A DNA stretch of 64,000 bases from Comamonas sp. BIGb0124 (GTDB lineage Bacteria > Pseudomonadota > Gammaproteobacteria > Burkholderiales > Burkholderiaceae_C), in assembly GCF_003752175.1 (NCBI RefSeq), contig NZ_RJVF01000013.1, positions 62,001 to 126,000 on the forward strand, written 5' to 3'. The notes under the pieces were generated by a model. It was not told the origin of the DNA. It was given only the letters and a program-made list of their open reading frames with translations, and made no database searches. The translations under genes were made by a program, and so were the position numbers. This document shows, piece by piece, positions 16,681-25,176 of this stretch. Each line of letters opens with the position of its first letter. Within the stretch, counting starts at the first letter, position 1.

Positions 16681-18840
16681 ATGGCGGAAAAACGCAATGT
16701 CGAAGTCGAATCGACCCAGAGTCTGGTGACTGCAGAAAAAGGCGGACTGGTGCCCGGAAAACTACAGCGCCGGGATTTCGGCAAGCTTCTGGGCGTACAC
16801 ACCTTGCTGTTGTCCACCCTGTCGCTGGCAGCCTGCGGCGGCAGCGGCGGTGACGACAACCCATCGACCGACCCGACCAATCCCACCAACCCCACCGATC
16901 CGACCAACCCGACGAATCCGACCGAACCCAAGGTCTACCCCGTCGCCACCCCCATCACCGACACCGAAGCGCAACCCGCCACCATCGGCAGCTATCAGCG
17001 CAAGAACGGCTACTTCACCTGGTCTGTCACCTCGCTGGGCGTGAACCGCGAGATCGAGGTCTATATCCCCAAGGGCGCACGTCAGCGCGAATTCTGGATC
17101 GGCATCACGCTGCCGGCGGGCGTGACCAGCAACGAGTTCCTCGGCGATGCCGGCTGGTTCGATATCGCGGATGACAGCCTGGCGTGCCTGCTGATCATGA
17201 AGCCGGACAGCAGCGGCAAATGGGGCGACGTGAAGACCGAGCTGGACTATGTCACCGCCGCCATGGCCACCCTGGTGAGCAGCGGCGCGCATTACTCGGC
17301 ATTCACCTACCACTATGTGGTGGGCTACGGCGCGGGTGCGGCCCCCCTGCAGCTCTATGCGGCCAACAACCCGCTGTCGATGATCAGCCAGGTCTATCTG
17401 GAAGCCACGGCGGACGGCAGCTACAACGCCCTGCTCACGGCCGCCGGCAACACGCAGGTCGGCGCGACCCGTCAGCCGAACCACATGGATTTCACCGGCT
17501 ACCTGGACATCAACAACAACCCGGTGACCCAGCAGCGCACCTTTGCGGCCCAGTACTACCGGGACATTCCCATTCCGACCTGGTTCGTGGGCAACACCTC
17601 GGCCTCGCTGCTCTCTTACTGGGCAGGGGTCAACGACTCGGGCTTTCTGTCCGTCACCGACGATGCGTATGGGCAGATCTACTGGCAAGAGAAACAGATC
17701 TCGAATGCGCTCGCCACGGCCGATACCGACGTCTTGGCCCAGACCGCGACCTTCACGGGCAGCGTGGCGCTGAACGACCCGGCGATCACCCAGAACGTCT
17801 ATCGTTTCTTGAGCCAGTACAGCGGTTATGACAACAACACCGTCTATGGCCACTACATCACCCAGCGCCTGGATTACGAAAAAGCCGTCTCGACCGGCAA
17901 CATGGTTTTCAAGAACCATGCGTGGAGCGGCAGCACCACCCAGCAGACCTACATCGTCTACATCCCCGACAGCGTCAAGAAAAACTACAGCCTGAACAAA
18001 CCCGCGCCGGTCTTGTTTGCCACCCACGGCGCGGGCCAGACGGCCTTTGTGTTTTTCGAAGCCACCGACATCAAGGCCGCGGCAGAAAAGCATGGCTTCA
18101 TTGCCGTGACCTACGACACGACCACCACACCCTACCTCACGGATCTGGTCGGACTGGTCAAGCAGGACTGCCTGAGCCTGGGCGTGGCCGCCGACCCGAG
18201 CCGCCTGTATGTGTATGGCCACTCGGCGGGCGGCGGCGCGACCACCGGTTTTGCCCGGGACGCGACCTTGGTCGCGACCTTTGCCGCCTTCGGCATTACG
18301 TCGGGGACGTGGGTGAACCCGGCTGCAGGCGCATCCACCAAGCTGATTCCGGTCTATGCCATCTACGGCGAATACGACTACTGGCCGATGAAGGTGGGCC
18401 CCCTGGCTGCCGGCGACTGGCGCGGTTCGCAGAACTCGCAATTCGCCTGGACCACCAACGTCCAGAACTACTGGCTCGACCGCTTGATCGGCAAGACCCT
18501 GACCGAGGAAATGGCCGCGCCCACCTATGCCTTGAAAGACGGCATCACGGCCAGCCTCATTCCCCAGAACACCTCCATCAACCTGCTGCTCAAGCCCACC
18601 GAAACCACCAATCGCTACAAGACCTACACCTGGACCCGCAACGGCCTGCCCCTGTTCGTCTGGGGCCAATGCTACGGACGCGGCCACAACATGATTCCGG
18701 GCGACCTGAACAAGCTGTGGGAAGAGTGGTTCAGCAAATGGCAAAAAGGCAGCCAGGCCGACACCCTGCTCTACTGGCCGAATGGCGTCGGGGTGGGTCA
18801 ATCGGTGGTGCTGGCACAGGCTTCACCGGTCCCGGTATAA
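16681..18840 (+). CDS. Large lipoprotein esterase/depolymerase-like hydrolase with Tat-type signal
   Basis: The protein has 719 residues. An unusual 28-residue polar leader precedes LQRRDFGK (28-35), a twin-arginine motif. A hydrophobic stretch then ends in lipobox LAAC with C52, so the protein is probably exported folded by Tat and lipidated. A Pro-Thr-Asn linker (about 62-83) follows. Residues 90-400 form a domain I do not recognise. The C-terminal half is an alpha/beta hydrolase with VYGHSAGGG and nucleophile S515, similar to PHB-depolymerase/feruloyl-esterase-like proteins, with late GHNMIPGD supplying the histidine. A ribosome site AGAGG precedes the ATG. It is a monocistronic surface or periplasmic hydrolase; the substrate is unknown. 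Confidence 0.75.
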   Translation: MAEKRNVEVESTQSLVTAEKGGLVPGKLQRRDFGKLLGVHTLLLSTLSLAACGGSGGDDNPSTDPTNPTNPTDPTNPTNPTEPKVYPVATPITDTEAQPATIGSYQRKNGYFTWSVTSLGVNREIEVYIPKGARQREFWIGITLPAGVTSNEFLGDAGWFDIADDSLACLLIMKPDSSGKWGDVKTELDYVTAAMATLVSSGAHYSAFTYHYVVGYGAGAAPLQLYAANNPLSMISQVYLEATADGSYNALLTAAGNTQVGATRQPNHMDFTGYLDINNNPVTQQRTFAAQYYRDIPIPTWFVGNTSASLLSYWAGVNDSGFLSVTDDAYGQIYWQEKQISNALATADTDVLAQTATFTGSVALNDPAITQNVYRFLSQYSGYDNNTVYGHYITQRLDYEKAVSTGNMVFKNHAWSGSTTQQTYIVYIPDSVKKNYSLNKPAPVLFATHGAGQTAFVFFEATDIKAAAEKHGFIAVTYDTTTTPYLTDLVGLVKQDCLSLGVAADPSRLYVYGHSAGGGATTGFARDATLVATFAAFGITSGTWVNPAAGASTKLIPVYAIYGEYDYWPMKVGPLAAGDWRGSQNSQFAWTTNVQNYWLDRLIGKTLTEEMAAPTYALKDGITASLIPQNTSINLLLKPTETTNRYKTYTWTRNGLPLFVWGQCYGRGHNMIPGDLNKLWEEWFSKWQKGSQADTLLYWPNGVGVGQSVVLAQASPVPV
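16864..16929 (+). repeat. Tandem 9-12-bp repeat encoding a Thr-Asn/Asp-Pro linker
   Basis: Repeated codons for (D/N)PT after the lipidation cysteine encode NPSTDPTNPTNPTDPTNPTN-type sequence. This is a flexible spacer between membrane anchor and catalytic part. Such tracts can change length by slippage without breaking the frame. Confidence 0.7.
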
Positions 18841-18932
18841 ACACCGGGGTCGAGCCGGACGACAAAAGCGCGGGCCTGTTTCTCTGCCCCCTTTGCTGAA
18901 TGTCCGATTTGATGGGGCATGGCTCGCGATGC

Positions 18933-18960
18933 CCGGCCAAGCTCACCCGAGCTTGGCCGG
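18933..18960. terminator. Strong hairpin between convergent esterase and VF530 genes
   Basis: CCGGCCAAGCT (18933-18943) and AGCTTGGCCGG (18950-18960) are perfect 11-bp complements with a 6-base loop. It lies between the stop codons of two convergent genes (18840 and 18967), where a bidirectional terminator is expected. No T-run follows on either strand. Confidence 0.5.
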
Positions 18961-18966
18961 CAACGC

Positions 18967-19230
18967 TCAACCGGGATGACGCTGCATGCGTTTTTCTTCC
19001 CGCAGCATGAACAGGTAAAGGCTTTCGACCTTCTCTCGTGCCCACGGCGTCTTGCGCAAGAACTTGAGGCTGGAGTTGACGCTCGGGTCATGCGAAAAAC
19101 AGCGCACCGGGATCCGAACCGCGAGATCGGCCCACCCATAACGGGCCTCCAGTGCCCGAACGATGGCTTCGAGCGTCACGCCGTGGAGCGGGTTTTGCGG
19201 CTGGGGGATGGAGGGCGGATTTTCTTGCAT
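18967..19230 (-). CDS. VF530 family DNA-binding protein
   Basis: This 87-residue protein matches the small VF530/DUF2132 family along most of its length. NPLHGVTLEAIVRALEARYG and CFSHDPSVNSSLKFLRKTPW followed by AREKVESLYL are the conserved blocks. A structure of a family member showed DNA-binding properties, but its cell role is not established. It is a single gene, with the unknown lipoprotein gene ending 60 bp upstream on the same strand. Confidence 0.88.
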   Translation of the reverse strand: MQENPPSIPQPQNPLHGVTLEAIVRALEARYGWADLAVRIPVRCFSHDPSVNSSLKFLRKTPWAREKVESLYLFMLREEKRMQRHPG

Positions 19231-19290
19231 GCGGTATTTTGCCCGGTGATGGCGGGCGTGGCCTGGATGGGGCGATGCAATTCCGGACGA

Positions 19291-20235
19291 TCAGTCGTCC
19301 TTCCTGAACTCCTCGAAGACCTGCCCATGATCGCCAGCGTACGGCTTGGCCGCCTTGTAGCCATCGGATGAGCCGAACTGGGTCGAGTACGCGCCAGCCC
19401 GATGGACGACACCGTTCAAATAGCGGGGTTTGTATTCACCTTCAATGAGTTCGACTCGCACATATTGACCAGAAATATCTTTGACCCGCCATTTAGTGCC
19501 CTCGAGGTCTTCCCGCGGCCCCAACACGACCTCTTTCCTGGCTGGGTCGTAGCGACGATAGGGAACAATCACGTCGCCAACCACGAAGGTCGGCTCGACC
19601 TTTTGCCGCTTCATTTCGGCCTCGACTTTTGACGCTCTGCTCTCAGGGCATCTGGCCAGATTTTCCGGCAACGATCCATCGGAAACAGCAATCGGGGGGA
19701 AAAGCGAGAGATACTTCGAGCTCGAAGCAACGGGAACGATTCCGGCGATCCCTGCGCCACCCGTCTCCTGTATCACGGCCAGACGGCCCGTTGGATCGGT
19801 AAAGAGTCTGATCTTGCTCCAGGTGCAGCCGAGTCCGGGACTGTCACCTCCCGCGCATCGCGATGAGGTCTTGATGTCCAACGTGCCATCGCTTTCCACC
19901 TGATAATCCACACCCCTCACGTAATGACGAGAGTCGACGACTTTCAGATTCTTATCCCAATATTCCGTTGAAAACTCGTTTTCGGACAAGGGTTTGAATC
20001 TGACCAAAGCGACCTGTTGCGCCGTCCAGAATCCCAGAAGATGGGACAACACCTGCCCTCCCCGATAGACGCTGTCGTTCGTGGCATAACTGGCGTGCTG
20101 GCAGAAATAGGAAGTCTCGCTACCGAGCACGCTGCCTGCGGCCTTCGTTCTTGAAATGCTCTGATCGGTGTGGGTTGAGCATCCGCCAATCAACAATGCA
20201 GACAGGGCGCAGGCCATTTTTCTCAACATGATCAT
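19291..20235 (-). CDS. Hypothetical lipoprotein
   Basis: The ATG at 20235 (or the second in-frame ATG at 20229) gives 312-314 residues. MLRKMACALSALLIGGCSTH is a clear type II signal peptide with lipobox LIGGC. The mature part has no domain I recognise. The stretch VVGDVIVPYRRYDPARKEVV is followed by a C-terminal strand-rich segment (GTKWRVKDISGQYVRVEL, IEGEYKPRYLNGVV) resembling an SH3-like or DUF-type barrel. Upstream parts of the open frame (to 20622) are rejected because they have no signal peptide and unlikely codon use. It is probably anchored in the outer membrane; the function is unknown. Confidence 0.7.
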   Translation of the reverse strand: MIMLRKMACALSALLIGGCSTHTDQSISRTKAAGSVLGSETSYFCQHASYATNDSVYRGGQVLSHLLGFWTAQQVALVRFKPLSENEFSTEYWDKNLKVVDSRHYVRGVDYQVESDGTLDIKTSSRCAGGDSPGLGCTWSKIRLFTDPTGRLAVIQETGGAGIAGIVPVASSSKYLSLFPPIAVSDGSLPENLARCPESRASKVEAEMKRQKVEPTFVVGDVIVPYRRYDPARKEVVLGPREDLEGTKWRVKDISGQYVRVELIEGEYKPRYLNGVVHRAGAYSTQFGSSDGYKAAKPYAGDHGQVFEEFRKDD

Positions 20236-20572
20236 TGGGTTCAGCGGGTGTGAAACAGACTGGGTTGATACAGCGACAGCGCTGTCGGCTGTAACGAGTC
20301 TCGCGGATGCGTTGAATCCTTGTCTGAAACTCAGCGACAGTCCGCTTCTGGCGAAATGCAGACATCGTAGCAATGTCGGCCCCAAACCAACCCATCCGAG
20401 CCCACGCCGGCTTCGGCTGAAGAATCGTTCGGACCTGACTCCACATCGCCTCTGTTGCCCGCCGCCCCAGCCCATGCCACAATCCGCGCATCCCGAAAGG
20501 GAGGGTGCTTGAAAACACCTCATGCCAAGCGGTACCCCCTCCCCGTAAGCGAGGCTCGTCAAGGAGCCGCAC
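20236..20572. other. 337-bp non-coding gap
   Basis: A perfect 14-bp palindrome CGACAGCGCTGTCG (20274-20287) lies about 40 bp upstream of the lipoprotein gene and could be its operator. An imperfect hairpin, GTCCGC (20340-20345) with GCAGAC (20358-20363), resembles small REP-like dispersed elements. I find no coding frame with good codon use. The 3' part contains purine-rich AAAGGGAGGG before the small coupled genes. Confidence 0.4.
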
Positions 20573-20725
20573 ATGACGCAATCCGTCACCACCCTGGCCA
20601 GCCGCCGCGCTGCGCCGTTCACACCCCCACTGGGCCGCCCCCTCCCCTCCTGTCAACGGCACATCTGCGCCCACGACGGTGCCACGCTGGCTACACACGC
20701 CCTCCGCAAGGGAGGTGCCGCATGA
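20573..20725 (+). CDS. Small 50-residue protein, coupled to next gene
   Basis: An ATG at 20573 with AAGGAG (20561-20566) six bases ahead opens a 50-codon frame. It ends at TGA 20723-20725, overlapping the next start by ATGA. The product is basic and proline-rich (TLASRRAAPFTPPLGRPLPS) with two Cys/His pairs (CQRHICAH). I recognise no family. The good ribosome site and the ATGA overlap are the main reasons to regard it as real; it may serve as a leader for translation of the downstream gene. Confidence 0.45.
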   Translation: MTQSVTTLASRRAAPFTPPLGRPLPSCQRHICAHDGATLATHALRKGGAA

Positions 20726-21225
20726 CCCGCTCGACCCACCCTCGGCGCACTGAGCCCGATGCACAGCCGTTCCCCGACAACGATCTCTGCGCCCTGATCG
20801 AGGCCGATCTGAACCGCCTCACCGGCACGCTGTTCGTGATCGGTCATTTCTTCGAAGGCGCCGAAGAGGATGCCTTGCTACAGGCACAGGGACACGTCAT
20901 CACCATGATCCAGCACGCGGCCAAAGTGGCCGATCGTGTGGTCACCTACTCGCAGCACGGCGTGCATCCGATGTCGGGCGCTGCGCAGGAAGAAATCAGG
21001 CAGGCCGCCGGCATCCTGGCCAGCCTCGAGGTCATGACGGCGACAACCGAGAAGGGCAGCGCTGCGTCGGACGCCGTGATGAGCAGCGCAATCGATGCGG
21101 CGCGTGACTGCATCGACCGCGCGCTTGCCTTGATGAGCCCGGACAGCGGCGAAGGGGTTCGGTACCAGGGCCTGTTTGCGCTGGAGACACGTCCCACGAA
21201 CGAGGCGTCGGTAACGAGGCTGTAG
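20722..21225 (+). CDS. Hypothetical protein, helical
   Basis: The protein has 167 residues from ATG 20722, with GGAGG (20711-20715) in front. It is predicted mostly helical and acidic: LCALIEADLNRLTGTLFVIG, FFEGAEEDALLQAQGHVITM, then SAIDAARDCIDRALALM. There is no signal peptide and no catalytic motif that I can name. It shares an ATGA overlap with the 50-residue upstream frame, implying translational coupling. It is a single transcription unit between an unknown lipoprotein and the Fic gene, in the most accessory-looking part of the window. Confidence 0.65.
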   Translation: MTRSTHPRRTEPDAQPFPDNDLCALIEADLNRLTGTLFVIGHFFEGAEEDALLQAQGHVITMIQHAAKVADRVVTYSQHGVHPMSGAAQEEIRQAAGILASLEVMTATTEKGSAASDAVMSSAIDAARDCIDRALALMSPDSGEGVRYQGLFALETRPTNEASVTRL

Positions 21226-21543
21226 CGTGGATGGAGCCTGAGGGGTCGACTTGGCAAAAGTCGCCTGCTCGGGTTGCCCGGGCGGGCGACATGCTCGGTC
21301 ACGTGACCGATCGATGGTGGTTCAGTTCAATGAGCTAACGCGGTCACCCCAGAACGAGAACAGTCAGACCCGGAGCAATGCCAAGAACGCTGGGAGCTCT
21401 GTACAGAGCCTGGACAGGCAGGCACTTCGAACCGGAAAAACATCCGGAAAATCTACAGGAAATATTTCAGAAAATATACGAAAATCCCTTTCATACTCAT
21501 ATACATACCGATATGATCAACCGGAATTTAAACCGGAAAATCA
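21226..21543. other. 318-bp AT-rich gap with promoter of the fic gene
   Basis: The second half (about 21425-21543) is strikingly AT-rich against the window average. It carries a -10-like TATGAT at 21512-21517 and two near-identical repeat pairs (see repeat entry). The first half shows no recognisable gene. The composition suggests that this piece, with the fic gene, has a different history from its neighbours. Confidence 0.5.
21432..21542. repeat. Two spaced CCGGAA repeat pairs flanking the fic promoter
   Basis: CCGGAA occurs at 21432, 21444, 21521 and 21533. Within each pair the spacing is 12 bp, and both second copies extend to CCGGAAAATC. The downstream pair ends one base before the fic start codon and begins just after the TATGAT -10 box, a place where a bound protein would block transcription. 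Confidence 0.6.
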
Positions 21544-22746
21544 ATGCCATCTAAAGTTCAGCTTTACGACTCTCCTCACCAGTTCGAGCCACTGCTTCCC
21601 GCCGTGAAACTCGAACCGCTTATCGCGCGTACACGTGGCGTGTTTGAGCGGTCAATGGCGCTCAAGGGTGTGGTGAGCGCACCTGCACACGAGGCCCTCC
21701 GGGAACTGGTGCGGGAGATGAACTCGTACTACTCCAACCGAATCGAAGGCCAGGCGACTCATCCGGCGAACATCGCGGGTGCGTTGCGGCAGCATTTTTC
21801 CGACAAGCCCGATACGGCGCGGCGACAGCGGCTGGCCTTGGCCCACATCGAAGCAGAGCGCGAGCTCGAAGGCACGGTAGAGAGCGAGGCGCAGGCACTG
21901 AGCTCCGCCTTCTTGATCCGGGCGCATGCGGCCTTGTATGAGCGCCTGCAACCTGCCGAGCGTCAGACCGATGAAGGTCAAGTCGTCGAACCTGGGCAGC
22001 TTCGAAACAAAGAAGTCCGCGTCGGGCGGCATATCCCTCCTTCACATGGCTCGCTGCCTCGTTTTCTGACAAGAATGGATCAGGTCTATGGGCGGTTGCA
22101 AGGCATGGACGAGGTACTGATCAACATTGCCTGCGCGCATCATCGCGCAGCCTGGACCCACCCATTTCTAGATGGCAACGGCCGTGCCGTCAGGCTCCAG
22201 ACACACTGCGCCTTGTCATTCATCAGCGGCGGCCTGTGGTCGGTGAATCGGGGCTTGGCGCGTCGTCAAAACGATTATTACGCCCATTTGGATTCAGCCG
22301 ACGAACCCCGTCGCGGCGATCTGGATGGGCGTGGCAATCTAAGCCAGGCAGCGCTTCTGGAATGGTGCGACTACTTCATCGGCGTGTGCGAGGATCAGGT
22401 TGATTTCATGTCGCGCATGCTGGACATCAATGGGTTGAAAGAGCGAATTGCCCATTACGTCTTGTTTGAAAATGCAAGACACGGCTCGGCTTCGGGCTAT
22501 CGACAGGAGGCCGTCTTGCCCTTGCAGATGACAGCCATAGCCGGCCCGATCGAGCGCGGCGATTTCATCCGCATGATGGGTCTCGAAGACCGCACCGCAC
22601 GCAAAGCCATCTCCCGCCTCATCTCGGATGGCGTTCTGATCAGCGAAAGCCACAAGGCACCGCTGGCAATTGCTTTTCCTTTGAACTCGCTATCCATCCT
22701 GTTCCCCAATCTCTATCCCGAGGCGGCCTCCACGCTGGTGGACTGA
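21544..22746 (+). CDS. fic: Fic family AMPylating protein (class II, N-terminal inhibitory helix)
   Basis: The protein has 400 residues. The catalytic Fic motif HPFLDGNGRAVR starts at H206, with the full HPFxxGNGR core. An inhibitory motif [S/T]xxxE[G/N] is present as SNRIEG (64-69), placing it in the class II group whose own N-terminal helix blocks ATP until released. The N-terminal DUF4172-like stretch and C-terminal winged-helix-like segment (DRTARKAISRLISDGVLI, residues near 350-370) are typical of such proteins and suggest DNA contact. It transfers AMP to a protein hydroxyl; the target is unknown. There is no separate antitoxin gene. The promoter is AT-rich with repeats. Confidence 0.9.
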   Translation: MPSKVQLYDSPHQFEPLLPAVKLEPLIARTRGVFERSMALKGVVSAPAHEALRELVREMNSYYSNRIEGQATHPANIAGALRQHFSDKPDTARRQRLALAHIEAERELEGTVESEAQALSSAFLIRAHAALYERLQPAERQTDEGQVVEPGQLRNKEVRVGRHIPPSHGSLPRFLTRMDQVYGRLQGMDEVLINIACAHHRAAWTHPFLDGNGRAVRLQTHCALSFISGGLWSVNRGLARRQNDYYAHLDSADEPRRGDLDGRGNLSQAALLEWCDYFIGVCEDQVDFMSRMLDINGLKERIAHYVLFENARHGSASGYRQEAVLPLQMTAIAGPIERGDFIRMMGLEDRTARKAISRLISDGVLISESHKAPLAIAFPLNSLSILFPNLYPEAASTLVD

Positions 22747-22789
22747 ATCTGCCACATGCCTCCCGAAGCCAACCGGGTCACCGCATACC

Positions 22790-23689
22790 CTACCCGAACA
22801 TCGGCTCCGGCAGCCCCTTCACGCCCGGCCTGATCGACAGCAGCGCGCCAGACCAGGGCTCGTTGGCAAAGATCTCGGGGGCGATGGCTTTGGTGGCGGT
22901 CGAGATGTAGAGGGTGCCGAGGTCGTCGCCGCCGAAACACACGCAGGTGGGGTTGGTGGTGGGCAGGTGGATCACGCGGTCGACCTCGCCCTGGGGGCTG
23001 TAGCGGACGACCCGGCTGCCGGCGTAGACGGCGTTCCAGACATACCCTTCGGCGTCGACGCAGGCGCCGTCGGGCCGGCCCGGGGCGAGGGTTTCGTAGT
23101 CGACGAACACGCGCTGGCCGCTGATCTCTGCCGTGCGGGCGTCGAGGTCGAAGGCCCAGAGCTTGTAGCGGCGGGTGTCCGAGACATACAGGGTGCTGTC
23201 GTCGGGCGATGTGGCGATCGAGTTGCTGACGATGATGTCGCCGAAGTAGCGCCGTGCCGTGCCATCGGGCTCGACGCAGTACAGGCTGCCCAGCGGTTTC
23301 TCGATGGCGGCATCCATGGTGCCGACCCAGAAGCGCCCCTGATGATCGCAGCGGCCGTCGTTGAGGCGGGTGCCGGCGCTGGCGGGCTCGATCTCGACGA
23401 TCTTGTCGAGCGTGCCGTCGGCCGGATCGAAGCGGTAGAGCGTGGTGTCGAGCGCGATCAGAAAACCGCCCTGGCGATGCAGGGCCAGGCTGCCCAGAAA
23501 ACTGGCCCGGTCGCGAAAGTCGAAGACCTCGTGCCGCCCGGTCCGCTCGTCGTAGGCATGCAGTTGGGGCTGCTCGATGTCGATCCACCAGATCCGGCGG
23601 CTTCGCGGGCACCAGAGGGGTGTTTCACCGAGTTGATCGCGCCCGTTGAAGACGCAGCGCAGATCGGCAGAGATGGAATGGGGTGTCAT
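22790..23689 (-). CDS. SMP-30/gluconolactonase family lactonase
   Basis: This 299-residue six-bladed propeller lactonase has the metal ligands of the family: the glutamate in LGETPLWCP, the asparagine in TRLNDGRCDHQGRFWVGTMD, and the aspartate in GRPDGACVDAEGYVW. Such enzymes open aldono- or galactaro-lactones made by sugar dehydrogenases. It begins 3 bp after the MFS gene on the same strand, so the two are co-translated. With a sugar-acid transporter and a TetR repressor it forms a small sugar-acid utilisation operon. Confidence 0.9.
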   Translation of the reverse strand: MTPHSISADLRCVFNGRDQLGETPLWCPRSRRIWWIDIEQPQLHAYDERTGRHEVFDFRDRASFLGSLALHRQGGFLIALDTTLYRFDPADGTLDKIVEIEPASAGTRLNDGRCDHQGRFWVGTMDAAIEKPLGSLYCVEPDGTARRYFGDIIVSNSIATSPDDSTLYVSDTRRYKLWAFDLDARTAEISGQRVFVDYETLAPGRPDGACVDAEGYVWNAVYAGSRVVRYSPQGEVDRVIHLPTTNPTCVCFGGDDLGTLYISTATKAIAPEIFANEPWSGALLSIRPGVKGLPEPMFG

Positions 23690-23692
23690 GGT

Positions 23693-25048
23693 TCAGGAGA
23701 GTACGGGCTCGACTTCGATGCGTTTGACGTCGCCGAGCAGGAAGATGTACGACAGTGCGCCCAGCACGGCGAGGATGGCCATGAATGCCAGCGCCCACAC
23801 GAACGAGCCGGTGGCCGCGACGATGAAGCCGATCACCAGCGGTGTGGTGATGCCGGAGAGGTTGGTCATGAAGCTGTAGATGCCGCCGGTGAGGCCCATG
23901 AGCTTGGGCGGTGCGATGTCGGCGACCACCACCCAGCCCAGGCCCACCATGCCCTGGCCAAAGAATGCGAGCGAAAGAATGGCGATGACCATCGCGTCGC
24001 TGTCCACGTAGTTGGCACCGACGATCATCGAGGCCATCAGCAGGCCGGTGACGATGGGCAGCTTGCGTGCGATGTTGGCCGATCCGGTGCGGCTCAGCAG
24101 CTTGTCCGAAAGCCATCCGCCGAACATCACGCCGACGCCGGCCGCCACGAACGGAAGGATCGCAAAGAAACCGACCTTCACCCACGGCATGTGGCGTTCG
24201 GTGGCGAGGTAGGTGGGAAACCAGGTCACAAAGAACACCAGTGTGGCGTTGCCGGCGAACTGGCCCAGGCTGGCACCCCAGATCTGGCGGTGCGAGAGCA
24301 GCATGCGCACGTTCTTCCAGGAGAACGGCACGCTGATGCTGGCCTGGTCGGCTGCGCCGCCGCCGGCCTTGATGTAGTCGAGCTCGGCCCGGTTGGCCCA
24401 GCGGCTTTCACCGGGTTCGCGGTAGCAGAGCCACCACACCGCGCCGAACACGATGCCGGCTGCGCCCACCAGGATGAACAGGGTCTGCCAGCCGTAAAGG
24501 CCCATGATGAGGAACAGCAAGGGGCTGAAGAATGCCAGGCCGATGTACTCGCCCACGGTGTAGATCCCCGTGGCACGGGCCCGCTCTTTCTGCGGAAACC
24601 AGGTGCTCACGACACGGCTGTTGGTGGGAAAACAAGGTGCTTCGGCCACGCCCAGGCCCAGCCGCATGGCCAGCAGGCTGTAGAGGCCGGTGGCAAAGCC
24701 CTGCAGCAGGGTGAACAGCGACCAGAAGGTGATGCTCAGAAAGTACGTGAGCTTGTTGCCGAAACGATCGAGGAACACACCGCCCGGAATCTGCGCTGCC
24801 GCATAGGTCCACGCAAAAGCCGAAAACACGATGCCCAGCATGGCCGGCGACAGCCCCAGATCCTGCGACAGCGAGGGGGCGGCAATGCCCAGCACCGTGC
24901 GATCGAGGTAGTTGATCATGGTGCCGGTGGCCAGCAGGGCCAGGATGCCGAAGCGCGCACGGGTGGGCTTGGCGGCGGCCGTCTGCGCGCCGTCGGCCTC
25001 GGCGGGCCGCCCGGAGGGCTCTTGTGCAAGGGGGGTAGTGGTACTCAT
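23693..25048 (-). CDS. MFS sugar-acid transporter (anion:cation symporter family)
   Basis: The product has 451 residues from ATG 25048; an upstream in-frame start is rejected because it adds a low-complexity leader. TM1 contains the ACS-family signature TMINYLDRTVLGIAAPSLSQ. PGGVFLDRFGNKLTYFLSI and RLGLGVAEAPCFPTNSRVVS are further family motifs shared with glucarate/galactarate (GudP), hexuronate (ExuT) and galactonate (DgoT) carriers. Twelve membrane segments are visible. It takes up a sugar acid by proton symport. The adjoining lactonase gene supports an aldonate or aldarate substrate. Confidence 0.9.
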   Translation of the reverse strand: MSTTTPLAQEPSGRPAEADGAQTAAAKPTRARFGILALLATGTMINYLDRTVLGIAAPSLSQDLGLSPAMLGIVFSAFAWTYAAAQIPGGVFLDRFGNKLTYFLSITFWSLFTLLQGFATGLYSLLAMRLGLGVAEAPCFPTNSRVVSTWFPQKERARATGIYTVGEYIGLAFFSPLLFLIMGLYGWQTLFILVGAAGIVFGAVWWLCYREPGESRWANRAELDYIKAGGGAADQASISVPFSWKNVRMLLSHRQIWGASLGQFAGNATLVFFVTWFPTYLATERHMPWVKVGFFAILPFVAAGVGVMFGGWLSDKLLSRTGSANIARKLPIVTGLLMASMIVGANYVDSDAMVIAILSLAFFGQGMVGLGWVVVADIAPPKLMGLTGGIYSFMTNLSGITTPLVIGFIVAATGSFVWALAFMAILAVLGALSYIFLLGDVKRIEVEPVLS

Positions 25049-25176
25049 GGATGGCCTTGTGGTTGTAGCGCCGGGGGTACCGGCTTGTCTTTGATGGCGG
25101 GAATGCGGCGAAAGCGATGCAATGCAATGCAATGCGGCGTGGCGTGGTCAGGTCAGGTCAGGTCAGGGCTGCAAGA

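Noticed and set aside
16762-18801. Very long open frame antisense to the lipoprotein esterase
   Set aside because: High-GC codon bias leaves the opposite strand open. The translation is Gly/Arg/Val-rich without family motifs, while the plus-strand frame has a signal peptide, lipobox and GHSAGG.
20340-20363. Possible REP-like hairpin element
   Set aside because: The arms GTCCGC/GCAGAC contain a mismatch and only one copy was noticed in the window; a genome-wide copy count would be needed.
21544-22746. Fic gene as half of a toxin-antitoxin pair
   Set aside because: No small antitoxin gene is adjacent, and the inhibitory SNRIEG helix is inside the same protein, as in self-regulated class II Fic proteins.
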